A DNA stretch of 5,468 bases from Acidobacteriota bacterium (GTDB lineage: Bacteria > Acidobacteriota > Terriglobia > UBA7540): contig JAKAWN010000449.1 in assembly GCA_021827245.1 (NCBI GenBank), positions 1 through 5,468 of the forward strand, written 5' to 3'. The notes beneath the pieces were generated by a model. That model was not told the origin of the DNA and made no database searches. It saw only the letters and a list, made by a program, of their open reading frames with translations. Position 1 is the first letter of the stretch, and each line of letters opens with the position of its first letter. Of the stretch, positions 1-5,089 are shown piece after piece. The translations under genes and the position numbers were made by a program.

Positions 1-534
1 CTTGATGCTTTTCCGGCCCGCCAGCGACTCTCCCGTCAGGGCGGCCTCCTGCGTCTCGAGGTCTGCGCTTTCGAGCACGCGGCAATCGGCTGCCACAAAA
101 TTCCCCGCTTCCAGCAGAACAATATCGCCGGGTACCAGACCCACTGAGGATTTTTCACTGACTTCTCCGCCCCGCCGCACTTTCACGGAAGGGACCGCCA
201 TCTTCTTCAATGCTGCCATCGCCTTTTCTGCCCGATACTCCTGCGTAAAGCCCAGGACGGCGTTGAGGATAATGATGGCTCCGATGGCGATGGCGTCGCT
301 GTAATCCCCCAGAAGAGCAGAGATCACGGCAGCAAACATCAGGATCACGACCATGAGTTCTTTCAACTGATCGAGGAAAATCAGCCAGGGGCTCTTGATT
401 CCACTCTCTTCCAGTTCGTTGCGGCCAAATTCGGAAAGCCGACGGGCGGCCTCGGCCTGGCTCAGGCCCATCGCGGCGTTGCTGCCCAGTTCTTTTACTA
501 CCGCCTGGGGCTCGATCTGGTACCATTTGGTCAT
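1..534 (-). CDS. Type II P-type cation-transporting ATPase (calcium-pump-like), N-terminal part
   Basis: The frame runs from an ATG at 534-532 off the left edge, giving 178 N-terminal residues of a protein usually near 900. Residues about 3-70 look like the cation-ATPase N-terminal domain (WYQIEP near the start, then GLSQAEAARRLSEFGRNEL). Two hydrophobic stretches, about 59-75 and 79-97, fit membrane helices M1 and M2. The actuator domain follows, with PGD at 135-137 and the catalytic TGES loop at 167-170. Family members sit in the cytoplasmic membrane and couple ATP hydrolysis, through an aspartyl-phosphate, to cation transport. The phosphorylation motif DKTGT and the M4/M6 ion-site residues lie outside the window, so the ion is not proven; Ca2+ is the default for this N-terminal type. 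No good Shine-Dalgarno precedes the ATG, but no earlier in-frame start is evident and the first residues match the family start. It is divergent from the CBS gene. Confidence 0.93.
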   Translation of the reverse strand, partial: MTKWYQIEPQAVVKELGSNAAMGLSQAEAARRLSEFGRNELEESGIKSPWLIFLDQLKELMVVILMFAAVISALLGDYSDAIAIGAIIILNAVLGFTQEYRAEKAMAALKKMAVPSVKVRRGGEVSEKSSVGLVPGDIVLLEAGNFVAADCRVLESADLETQEAALTGESLAGRKSIK

Positions 535-611
535 AGGACGTAGTTGGCCGCGAGTGATTCCCGCAAAGAATGGCGGGCTTCGCGGGCCGGCTTACCAGGG
601 TTCTTGATGTG

Positions 612-641
612 ACTACACAGGCTCCAGCCTCCGGATGTCAA
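612..641 (-). promoter_or_regulatory. Candidate sigma-70 promoter for the P-type ATPase gene
   Basis: Read on the minus strand there is a perfect -35 TTGACA (636-641), an 18-bp spacer, and a -10-like TGTAGT (612-617, four of six to consensus). The predicted start near 605 would give a 5' leader of about 70 nt before the ATPase ATG at 534. The spacing is acceptable but the -10 is weak, and consensus matches alone are not proof. Confidence 0.35.
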
Positions 642-720
642 CGGGCCCGGGTACGAGTTGCGAGCCTCAGCCGTATTCGGATCCAGGCCTGGCGCCCACT
701 CTAGGTTGAGGATACACGAG

Positions 721-876
721 ATGGAATGGGATTCAAAGGCGCACATTGCCGGTTTCTCACCGGTCGGAACCTTTTGCGCCTGCCATCGGCAGGGGAGTTT
801 GAAGCTCTGGCAAAAACAGCGTCTGTTCCTGCAGTTGCTTGTTAAGACGGCAGATTTCTCCGATGCGGAGCGATAA
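721..876 (+). CDS. Doubtful 51-residue ORF directly upstream of the CBS gene
   Basis: An ATG at 721 has GAGG at 708-711 (9-nt spacing) and opens a 51-residue frame that ends with TAA at 874-876, 2 nt before the CBS start codon. That geometry would allow translational coupling. The predicted peptide has a CACH cluster around residues 19-22 and a basic, Leu-rich C-terminal half (LKLWQKQRLFLQLLVK). I recognise no family. The stretch also contains two short DNA hairpins, so it may simply be an untranslated leader. It is listed because its position and ribosome binding site make it more credible than other short frames here. Confidence 0.2.
   Translation: MEWDSKAHIAGFSPVGTFCACHRQGSLKLWQKQRLFLQLLVKTADFSDAER
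749..793 (+). other. Two small hairpins in the leader of the CBS gene
   Basis: CCGGT (749-753) pairs with ACCGG (759-763) around loop TTCTC. CCTGCC (779-784) pairs with GGCAGG (788-793) around loop ATC. Both stems are perfect but short. They lie 85-130 nt upstream of the CBS start codon, within the doubtful small ORF. They match no riboswitch class I can name and have no T-run after them, so they are not terminators. A structured leader is possible; chance is also possible in GC-rich DNA. Confidence 0.3.
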
Positions 877-878
877 GA

Positions 879-1331
879 ATGTATGTTCGCCAAATCATGA
901 CGACGCCTGTCATCACCGTCGAGGAAGGCTGTTCGCTTCAGGATGCCGCAAAGATGATGCTGGACCGCAATATCGGTTGCCTGCCCGTGGTGGACGACCG
1001 TGACGAGTTGTGCGGCATCTTGACCGAATCCGATTTTGTCGCCAAGGAAAAGGGCATCCCGTTCTCCATCTATCGATTCCCGCAGATGTTCGGCGAGTGG
1101 TTGCCTCATGAGCACGTCGAGCGCATGTATGAAGTCGCTCGCCGCCGTGCGGTCCGTGAGATTATGAGCCGGGACGTCGTCGCCGCGACGGAAGTCGACA
1201 CGATCGAAACAGTTCTGGAAACGATGCTTCAACGCGGTCTCCACCGTCTGCCTGTCGTCAGAGACCGGAAGCCGGTTTGCATCGTAGCCCGCCATGATCT
1301 TCTGCGGCTGATGCTCAGGCATTTCCCCTAA
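879..1331 (+). CDS. CBS-pair domain protein (stand-alone, two CBS domains)
   Basis: This 150-residue soluble protein consists almost entirely of a tandem CBS pair (Bateman module). CBS1 spans about 4-55 (MTTPVITVEEG at the start, NIGCLPVVDD, then GILTESD at 46-52). CBS2 spans about 93-147 (REIMSRDVVAATEVDT, LHRLPVVRDR, then CIVARHD at 134-140). A 38-residue linker with an aromatic patch (FSIYRFPQMFGEW, 62-74) joins them. In the family such pairs bind adenosyl ligands such as AMP, ATP or SAM and regulate partner proteins; no effector domain is attached here, so any partner is separate. The GhxTxxD ligand signature is intact in CBS1 but altered in CBS2, with Cys134 for Gly and Ala137 for Thr/Ser, suggesting one good site. 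GGAG at 867-870, 8 nt upstream, supports the start. An out-of-frame ATG lies at 883. Confidence 0.95.
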   Translation: MYVRQIMTTPVITVEEGCSLQDAAKMMLDRNIGCLPVVDDRDELCGILTESDFVAKEKGIPFSIYRFPQMFGEWLPHEHVERMYEVARRRAVREIMSRDVVAATEVDTIETVLETMLQRGLHRLPVVRDRKPVCIVARHDLLRLMLRHFP

Positions 1332-1408
1332 GTGAATAAAAACAAATGGCCGTCCTGAGAGAATTATGTAAGCGAATTATGGACTTGAATCCTGCCCCGG
1401 AGAGTGAT

Positions 1409-1459
1409 ATGAATGTGGGTATGGACATAATGAGTCCACCGGAAGTGCGTGTTATCTGA
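1409..1459 (+). CDS. Possible 16-residue leader peptide ORF
   Basis: ATG at 1409 is preceded by GGAGAG (1399-1404, GGAG spacing 6 nt) and encodes MNVGMDIMSPPEVRVI before TGA at 1457-1459. It lies 77 nt after the CBS stop and ends 3 nt before the first of several hairpins, the layout of a leader peptide or small regulatory ORF. There is no run of one regulatory amino acid, so classical amino-acid attenuation is not indicated. Translation is unproven, and an ORF this short with a ribosome binding site can arise by chance. Confidence 0.2.
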   Translation: MNVGMDIMSPPEVRVI

Positions 1460-1462
1460 TCA

Positions 1463-1507
1463 CACCGCTCTTGCGGTGCGAACCGATCCCAGCGGGGAGC
1501 CGCTGGG
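1463..1507 (+). other. Two adjacent perfect hairpins, possible structured RNA
   Basis: CACCGC (1463-1468) pairs with GCGGTG (1473-1478) around loop TCTT. CCCAGCGG (1488-1495) pairs with CCGCTGGG (1500-1507) around loop GGAG. The 9 nt between them are unpaired, and a third, stronger hairpin follows 19 nt later. Three perfect stems within 92 nt in a non-coding stretch suggest a folded transcript, such as the 3' UTR of the CBS gene or a small RNA. The CCGCTGGGCA segment is reminiscent of the 3' part of ZTP riboswitches, but their 5' domain is not visible, so I do not call one. Confidence 0.4.
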
Positions 1508-1526
1508 CAAGGGCTACAGAAAAGTA

Positions 1527-1554
1527 AATGGGGGAGCCAAACGGCTCCCCCATT
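1527..1554. terminator. Strong 12-bp hairpin, probable terminator (possibly bidirectional)
   Basis: A perfect 12-bp stem, 1527-1538 against 1543-1554 (core GGGGGAGCC with GGCTCCCCC), closes the loop AAAC. This is the most stable inverted repeat seen in the window. Read on the plus strand the tail (TCGCGTTTG) is poor in T. Read on the minus strand the hairpin is followed by ACTTTT, so the better terminator tail points leftwards, although no minus-strand gene is apparent to its right. It could end the CBS transcript, work both ways, or be the 3' stem of a structured RNA. Confidence 0.6.
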
Positions 1555-1564
1555 CGCGTTTGCA

Positions 1565-1581
1565 GGGGTGAAAGGCGCCCC
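1565..1581 (+). other. Small GC-rich hairpin
   Basis: GGGGTG (1565-1570) pairs with CGCCCC (1576-1581), with one T-G wobble, around loop AAAGG. It continues the series of stems between the CBS and winged-helix genes. It has no T-run, so it is not a terminator by itself. No known RNA family is recognised. Confidence 0.3.
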
Positions 1582-1647
1582 GCAGATTGCTGCTCAAGGC
1601 ACGACCGGGGATGGCTCTGCTTCGCGGTCGCAGAATGTCCGTCTCTG

Positions 1648-1680
1648 GTCGGCTTTCCAAAGAAAGTCGGCTTCCCTTTT
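1648..1680 (+). terminator. Candidate rho-independent terminator upstream of the winged-helix gene
   Basis: GTCGGCTTTC (1648-1657) pairs with GAAAGTCGGC (1662-1671), ten pairs of which two are wobbles, around loop CAAA. A pyrimidine-rich tail TTCCCTTTT follows at 1672-1680. The same bases also form a near-perfect direct repeat, GTCGGCTTTCC / GTCGGCTTCCC, 18 nt apart. A terminator here would insulate the downstream gene from transcription through the hairpin-rich region. The tail is interrupted by CCC, so efficiency is uncertain. Confidence 0.45.
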
Positions 1681-1704
1681 CAGCAACCATTCTCCGTGAG
1701 AAAA

Positions 1705-1718
1705 TAAAATGATATAAG
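1705..1718 (+). promoter_or_regulatory. AT-rich -10-like elements before the winged-helix ORF
   Basis: TAAAAT (1705-1710) and TATAAG (1713-1718) each match the sigma-70 -10 consensus at five of six bases, within the most AT-rich short stretch after the candidate terminator. Neither has a good -35 at the usual distance; the best is TTCTCC at 1690-1695 for the second. If the second element is used, transcription would start near 1725, inside the long form of the ORF, and only the internal start at 1870 would be translated. Confidence 0.25.
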
Positions 1719-1719
1719 G

Positions 1720-1869
1720 ATGTTCGACGGCAGAAATTATGTCTTTAAAGTGGTTTATTTTGTTGCAGGGCTGGCATGTGGAAGTACTCTGGCTCTCCTG
1801 ATTTCCCAGCCTTCAATTGAGAACAAGAACAAAGGTTCCCTCGCAACCATCAGTCCGAAAGGAGGTTAC
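1720..1869 (+). other. In-frame N-terminal extension with a membrane segment
   Basis: The reading frame of the winged-helix gene stays open upstream to an ATG at 1720, adding 50 residues. Residues about 9-30 (FKVVYFVAGLACGSTLALLISQ) are hydrophobic enough for one membrane helix, followed by a polar Lys/Asn-rich linker. The glycine-spaced hydrophobic segment ending in a Ser/Pro turn recalls YtxH-type small membrane proteins, but only loosely. The ATG has no properly spaced Shine-Dalgarno (AAGG at 1716-1719 abuts it), and a two-codon ORF (ATG ATA TAA, 1709-1717) lies just before. It may be untranslated leader, or the start of a membrane-anchored long form. Confidence 0.35.
1858..1865 (+). promoter_or_regulatory. 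Strong Shine-Dalgarno that decides the internal start
   Basis: AAAGGAGG at 1858-1865 is the best ribosome binding site in the window and lies 4 nt before the ATG at 1870. The spacing is a little short but functional in many bacteria. In the long form of the ORF it would merely encode Lys-Gly-Gly. This site is the main reason for choosing 1870 as the start. Confidence 0.75.
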
Positions 1870-2067
1870 ATGCAAGAGGAGATTGGGACCACCGCTGGAG
1901 CCATCTGGAACGTGTTGCACGCCAAAGGAGAACTGACCCTTTCGCAACTCAAGAAGCAAACCAAAGCCAAAGAGCCTCTCTTCGATTGGGCCATCGGCTG
2001 GCTGGCCCGTGAGAACAAGATTGCTCTCACGCAGGAAAAACGCACGGTTCGAGTTCGTTTGGTGTAG
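1870..2067 (+). CDS. Small winged helix-turn-helix protein (DUF2582-like)
   Basis: This 65-residue protein is a single small alpha/beta fold that I read as the winged-helix family DUF2582 (PF10771). Visible hallmarks are IGTTAGAIWNVLHAKGELTLSQL (helix 1 and the lead to helix 2), TKAKEPLFDWAIGWLARENKI (recognition-helix region, with the family-typical GWLARE-K) and a basic C-terminal hairpin (EKRTVRVRLV) as the wing. Such folds usually bind nucleic acid, but the family has no settled function. The start at 1870 has an excellent Shine-Dalgarno and matches the compact length expected for this domain. The same frame extends upstream to 1720, so a 115-residue membrane-anchored form cannot be excluded. 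No partner gene is adjacent; the next gene begins 247 bp downstream. Confidence 0.8.
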   Translation: MQEEIGTTAGAIWNVLHAKGELTLSQLKKQTKAKEPLFDWAIGWLARENKIALTQEKRTVRVRLV

Positions 2068-2143
2068 TCCGGTTTCGCCGCGCCGCCACTCCCTTCGACC
2101 CATATGGACATAAGTCAGGGACACAGCCCGGCGAGATGCCGCG

Positions 2144-2195
2144 CGGCGCCGTAATAATGAACGGCGCTGGAGCCATAAGTCGTAATCCTTTTACG
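2144..2195 (+). terminator. Hairpin pair downstream of the winged-helix gene, weak terminator candidate
   Basis: Positions 2144-2152 pair with 2161-2169 (core GCGCCGT with ACGGCGC, nine pairs including one wobble) around the loop AATAATGA. A second, five-pair hairpin follows: CGTAA (2181-2185) with TTACG (2191-2195). The only T-rich tract is the CCTTTT at 2187-2192, inside the second hairpin. The location 77 nt after the stop codon suits transcription termination, but the missing U-tail makes this tentative. Confidence 0.3.
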
Positions 2196-2268
2196 GGCCT
2201 GCCATCCCAACTGCCGAACTTGACATCCAACAAATTAATAAAGCAATCATCAGGTGGTGCGCAGGTGA

Positions 2269-2298
2269 TTGCAAAAATCAGAGTGGCGAATTTATTAT
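2269..2298 (+). promoter_or_regulatory. Candidate promoter for the large secreted-protein gene
   Basis: TTGCAA (2269-2274, four of six) and TATTAT (2293-2298, five of six) are separated by 18 bp. Transcription would begin near 2305. This is after the GGAG that serves the GTG start at 2315, but before the AAGGGAAGG that serves the alternative TTG start at 2348. If real, it favours the shorter protein. A separate perfect TTGACA at 2220-2225 lacks a good -10 partner. Confidence 0.3.
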
Positions 2299-2314
2299 TT
2301 GGAGTGGAAAGCCT

Positions 2315-4810
2315 GTGAATTCGCTATGCCATAAGGGAAGGCTTGATTTGAAGAATAGTATTTACCTGATCATGTTTTTTTTCATTGGCGCCCTTCAGTG
2401 TTTTGCGGTGGCTCCCGCTGCCTGTTCGGCGGGAACTCCCGTGGCGACGTTCCGGCTCTTGCTGGTTCCGGAGCACGGTGGGCCGCCGCTTCCTGTGAAC
2501 TCGGTCAACGTCATCCAGCATGGGGATAAGCTGAAATACGAGCCTTTGCCAGCCGGTCAAAAGAATGCGCCGAAAGGCAAAATCACTGTCATCCTTGTGC
2601 CCGTTTCGACAGGCTCATCGAGCAAAATCGATGTCCTCGATCCGCTGCCTGCTAATGTCCCTGAGGAATGGAAAGTCCATTCGCGTGCCTCGATCGTGGG
2701 GGTCGTATACGGCCCGCACGGGCTTGACGTCAAGAAGGTCCATTCACTCGTCGAGCGTGACAAGGATTTGATTCCGCAACTGGCGGACTACGCCGAGAAG
2801 GCTGCAACTGTAGAGGCGCTGGTCCAGACGCTCTCCAAATACGAGCAATCGCCGCCCGCCAGCCGCGATCTCGACGCTGTGCTTAAAGGCTTTTCATCGC
2901 AGTACGGAGTTTCTCTGCCCACGGTCAGTTCATCCGCTCCCGCCGACCAGCAGGCGACGCAACTGTTGCATGCGGTTGTGCCCGCGCTTTCTTCCTACAA
3001 TCCGCTGGCCGAACAGCAGAGTTCCGGCTCTCTGCAAAAATCCGCCGGAGTGGCCGCCTGGGTGGCCGCGTTGTTCTGGGGAAGCACGCCAGTAGGGCTG
3101 GCGGCCGGCGGCGCTTCTCTCCTGCAGAACATGCGGACCCTGATGTTTCCTGATACGGATTTCCGCGCCGCCTTCGCGGAGCCCACCGATTCCGACAGCC
3201 TCGAGCTCTGCACCACCCAGAAACAGGCGGCCAAGCGTGTCCGGACGGCTTATCTGTGGGTGCGGAGAGTTCCCAATATCGGTCCGCCGTCAGTTTCAAT
3301 TCCCGGCACGGCTCACGTCCCTCTTGACTGGAAATCTGATGTCAAGGTGACTTGCTCCACACGGATTCAATTAAGAGACGTTCCGCGCGCCCGCGACTGG
3401 CGGCTGGTTTCCGACGATCATCGTATTTCGGTCCCGGTCCACGTAGCCGTTGGCAACTCAGCTGACACGCTATCGCTCGATCTCAAAAAGGCCAACATTA
3501 CTCCCGGCAAGTACAAATTGGCCGCCCTGTGGGACTGGACGCCGTTTCAGGTGGCTGGCACAGTGGAAGTTCACAAGTTTGCCGACCTCTCCACGGCAAA
3601 AGTTACGCCGGATTCCGAAGACAATCTGGTTGAAGGAAGCGGCACGGTCAAGGTCAGGTTAACCGGACCTGACTTCGAGTTTGTGGACAAGCTGGCCATG
3701 GTGAAGGTGGGTAGCCAGAATGCCACCGCGAAGGCTCTCTCCTTCACGCTGGCCAAGGGGAAGCAGGCAGGCGAGCAGCACAGCCTCGAGACAGAGGTTG
3801 ACACCACGTCTCTTGAGCCGGGCCGCTATCTCCTCATGCTGACCCAGTTGAACGGAGCGATCCAGGACGTCCCGCTGACCGTCCATCCGCCCAATCCAAA
3901 ACTTGCGGGACTGCCGATTCGCGCGAATCTGGGAGAAAAGGAACAGACGCTGACGCTGCGCGGCTCCGGCCTGGACCGCATCACCGCGATTACGAGCGAT
4001 GGCGCCGAGTGGACCCTGGCCCCGGTGTCGAAAGATAATAGCGAAATAAAAGAGCGTAAGGTCGCTCTCCAGCTCCCGCCAAAAGCCCACAAGGGTGAAC
4101 TTCTCAGCGCCAGCCTGCACATCGAGGGAATCGGCAAGCCCCTGCACGTTCCCGACGTCATTCACGTTGTGGGCCCGCGGCCGATAATTACGGCCGTGAG
4201 GGCGTCATTTCCGAAAGAAACGAACATCTCGCTCGAAAAGAACGAAATTCCCGCCGGCTCGGCGGTCAGTTTTGCCATCCAGACCGAGCACATGGGGCCA
4301 AACCCTTCGCTCAGCTTGGGCTGCAGCGATGAGAGCGACATCCGGCAAGCGCTCACGCTCCATCCCGGCGACAACCGCGGCCCGGCACAGCTCGATTTCG
4401 CGGGCAGCGGTACTCTGTTTCTCTCGTTTGACCCGGGCACCGTGGGCCAGTCCGGATGTCTGCTGGACGCCATCGTGACCGACCAGACGACCGGCAGTTC
4501 CGACCCTTACATGCTCGGCCGCGTCACCCGCTTGCCGCGAATCACCAAATTCATGCTGAGCGATCAGAGGCTTGGCGCCGCGCTTTACGCCGGAACACTT
4601 ACGGGCCAGGACCTGCAGATGATCGATAAGACAGGCTGGGGTCCTGACGCGGGCTACCCGGTACAGGGCATTCCCACGCCCGTTGCCGGAAGCCCCCAGG
4701 AACAGACCCTGAGAATTGAAATGCCCTGGCCGCCACCCCAGCCGCGCGCTCACATTTACGTCTGGCTGCGGGGTGAAAACACAGGTCGCCTGACCGCCAT
4801 GCGATATTAG
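2315..4810 (+). CDS. Large exported protein of unknown function with Ig/TIG-like modules
   Basis: I do not recognise a named family. The 831-residue product begins with a likely signal peptide (NSIYLIMFFFIGALQCFAVAPA, about 14-35; plausible type I cleavage near APA or CSA, no proper lipobox). Residues 41-135 look mostly beta, 138-235 helical and polar, and 245-270 form a hydrophobic Ala/Gly-rich stretch that could insert in or contact a membrane. From about 330 to the end it reads as beta-sandwich modules. The unit PGKY...VEVH (397-420) recurs as PGRY...LTVH (502-524), and TIG-like turns appear as LTGPDF (449), LRGSGLD (548) and LTGQDL (762). Cys670 and Cys715 could pair. No catalytic motif or C-terminal anchor is visible. 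GTG at 2315 has GGAG 10 nt upstream; TTG at 2348 has a better Shine-Dalgarno and gives a textbook signal peptide. The protein is probably periplasmic or surface-located. Confidence 0.85.
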   Translation: MNSLCHKGRLDLKNSIYLIMFFFIGALQCFAVAPAACSAGTPVATFRLLLVPEHGGPPLPVNSVNVIQHGDKLKYEPLPAGQKNAPKGKITVILVPVSTGSSSKIDVLDPLPANVPEEWKVHSRASIVGVVYGPHGLDVKKVHSLVERDKDLIPQLADYAEKAATVEALVQTLSKYEQSPPASRDLDAVLKGFSSQYGVSLPTVSSSAPADQQATQLLHAVVPALSSYNPLAEQQSSGSLQKSAGVAAWVAALFWGSTPVGLAAGGASLLQNMRTLMFPDTDFRAAFAEPTDSDSLELCTTQKQAAKRVRTAYLWVRRVPNIGPPSVSIPGTAHVPLDWKSDVKVTCSTRIQLRDVPRARDWRLVSDDHRISVPVHVAVGNSADTLSLDLKKANITPGKYKLAALWDWTPFQVAGTVEVHKFADLSTAKVTPDSEDNLVEGSGTVKVRLTGPDFEFVDKLAMVKVGSQNATAKALSFTLAKGKQAGEQHSLETEVDTTSLEPGRYLLMLTQLNGAIQDVPLTVHPPNPKLAGLPIRANLGEKEQTLTLRGSGLDRITAITSDGAEWTLAPVSKDNSEIKERKVALQLPPKAHKGELLSASLHIEGIGKPLHVPDVIHVVGPRPIITAVRASFPKETNISLEKNEIPAGSAVSFAIQTEHMGPNPSLSLGCSDESDIRQALTLHPGDNRGPAQLDFAGSGTLFLSFDPGTVGQSGCLLDAIVTDQTTGSSDPYMLGRVTRLPRITKFMLSDQRLGAALYAGTLTGQDLQMIDKTGWGPDAGYPVQGIPTPVAGSPQEQTLRIEMPWPPPQPRAHIYVWLRGENTGRLTAMRY

Positions 4811-5089
4811 CCCGGATTGCGTATGACCAGGCGAGCATGGTACGCGTAAGGGCAGGGAACAATCCGCGCCACGACTCATCTCCTATTACATTTTTCCGTT
4901 GTCGTCGTGCCTGGCTCTGCGACTCTGCCGCAGCGGCGGACACCGTGCGAAAACGTCTTTGGGGGGCAGCGCCTTCCGGCACGGCAGACAGTCGTGCCCT
5001 CTCGCGGGTTCGATCTATTTCAACAACGGTCCAGGTCAGCGGCCGTTCGGACCGCAAAGAGGCAGACACTTTTCACGTTGGGCAGTCAA
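4811..5089. other. Convergent intergenic region without a recognised gene
   Basis: The gap between the secreted-protein stop and the thrB stop is 279 bp. Near its left end GCGTA (4819-4823) and CCA (4827-4829) can pair with TGG and TACGC (4838-4845), leaving a three-base bulge and an 8-nt loop. No T-run follows, so this is at best a poor terminator. Frames through here on both strands have no convincing start and no family resemblance. No clear terminator for either convergent gene was found. Confidence 0.5.

Noticed and set aside
155..526. A 123-codon minus-strand ORF within the ATPase region.
   Set aside because: It is out of frame with the clearly recognisable P-type ATPase reading frame, which runs unbroken through the same DNA.
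531..1322. A 263-codon minus-strand ORF covering the CBS gene and overlapping the ATPase start by ATGA.
   Set aside because: It is the antisense shadow of a clear CBS-pair gene. Its predicted protein is compositionally odd (His/Arg-rich, scattered Cys) with no family resemblance. The ATGA overlap looks like coupling but is most likely chance.
1488..1554. A possible ZTP riboswitch because of CCGCTGGGCA followed by a terminator-like hairpin.
   Set aside because: The conserved 5' domain (GGGUCGUG...CUGGC) and the ACC/GGGGAGC junction are not arranged as in that class, and no folate or purine gene follows.
1420..2113. An 11-bp direct repeat TATGGACATAA at 1420-1430 and 2103-2113, possibly target-site or element ends.
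   Set aside because: A few 11-mer matches are expected by chance in 5.5 kb. The flanking sequence is not similar and no transposase lies between the copies.
2136..2318. A 60-codon plus-strand ORF whose TGA overlaps the GTG at 2315 (GTGA), suggesting translational coupling.
   Set aside because: There is no family resemblance, no good Shine-Dalgarno at its start, rare-looking codon choice, and its 5' end lies inside a hairpin. The overlap depends on the less certain GTG start.
5004..5025. A GCGGGTTCGATC string resembling the T-arm of a tRNA.
   Set aside because: The bases after the loop do not pair with GCGGG, and no acceptor, D or anticodon arm can be built around it.
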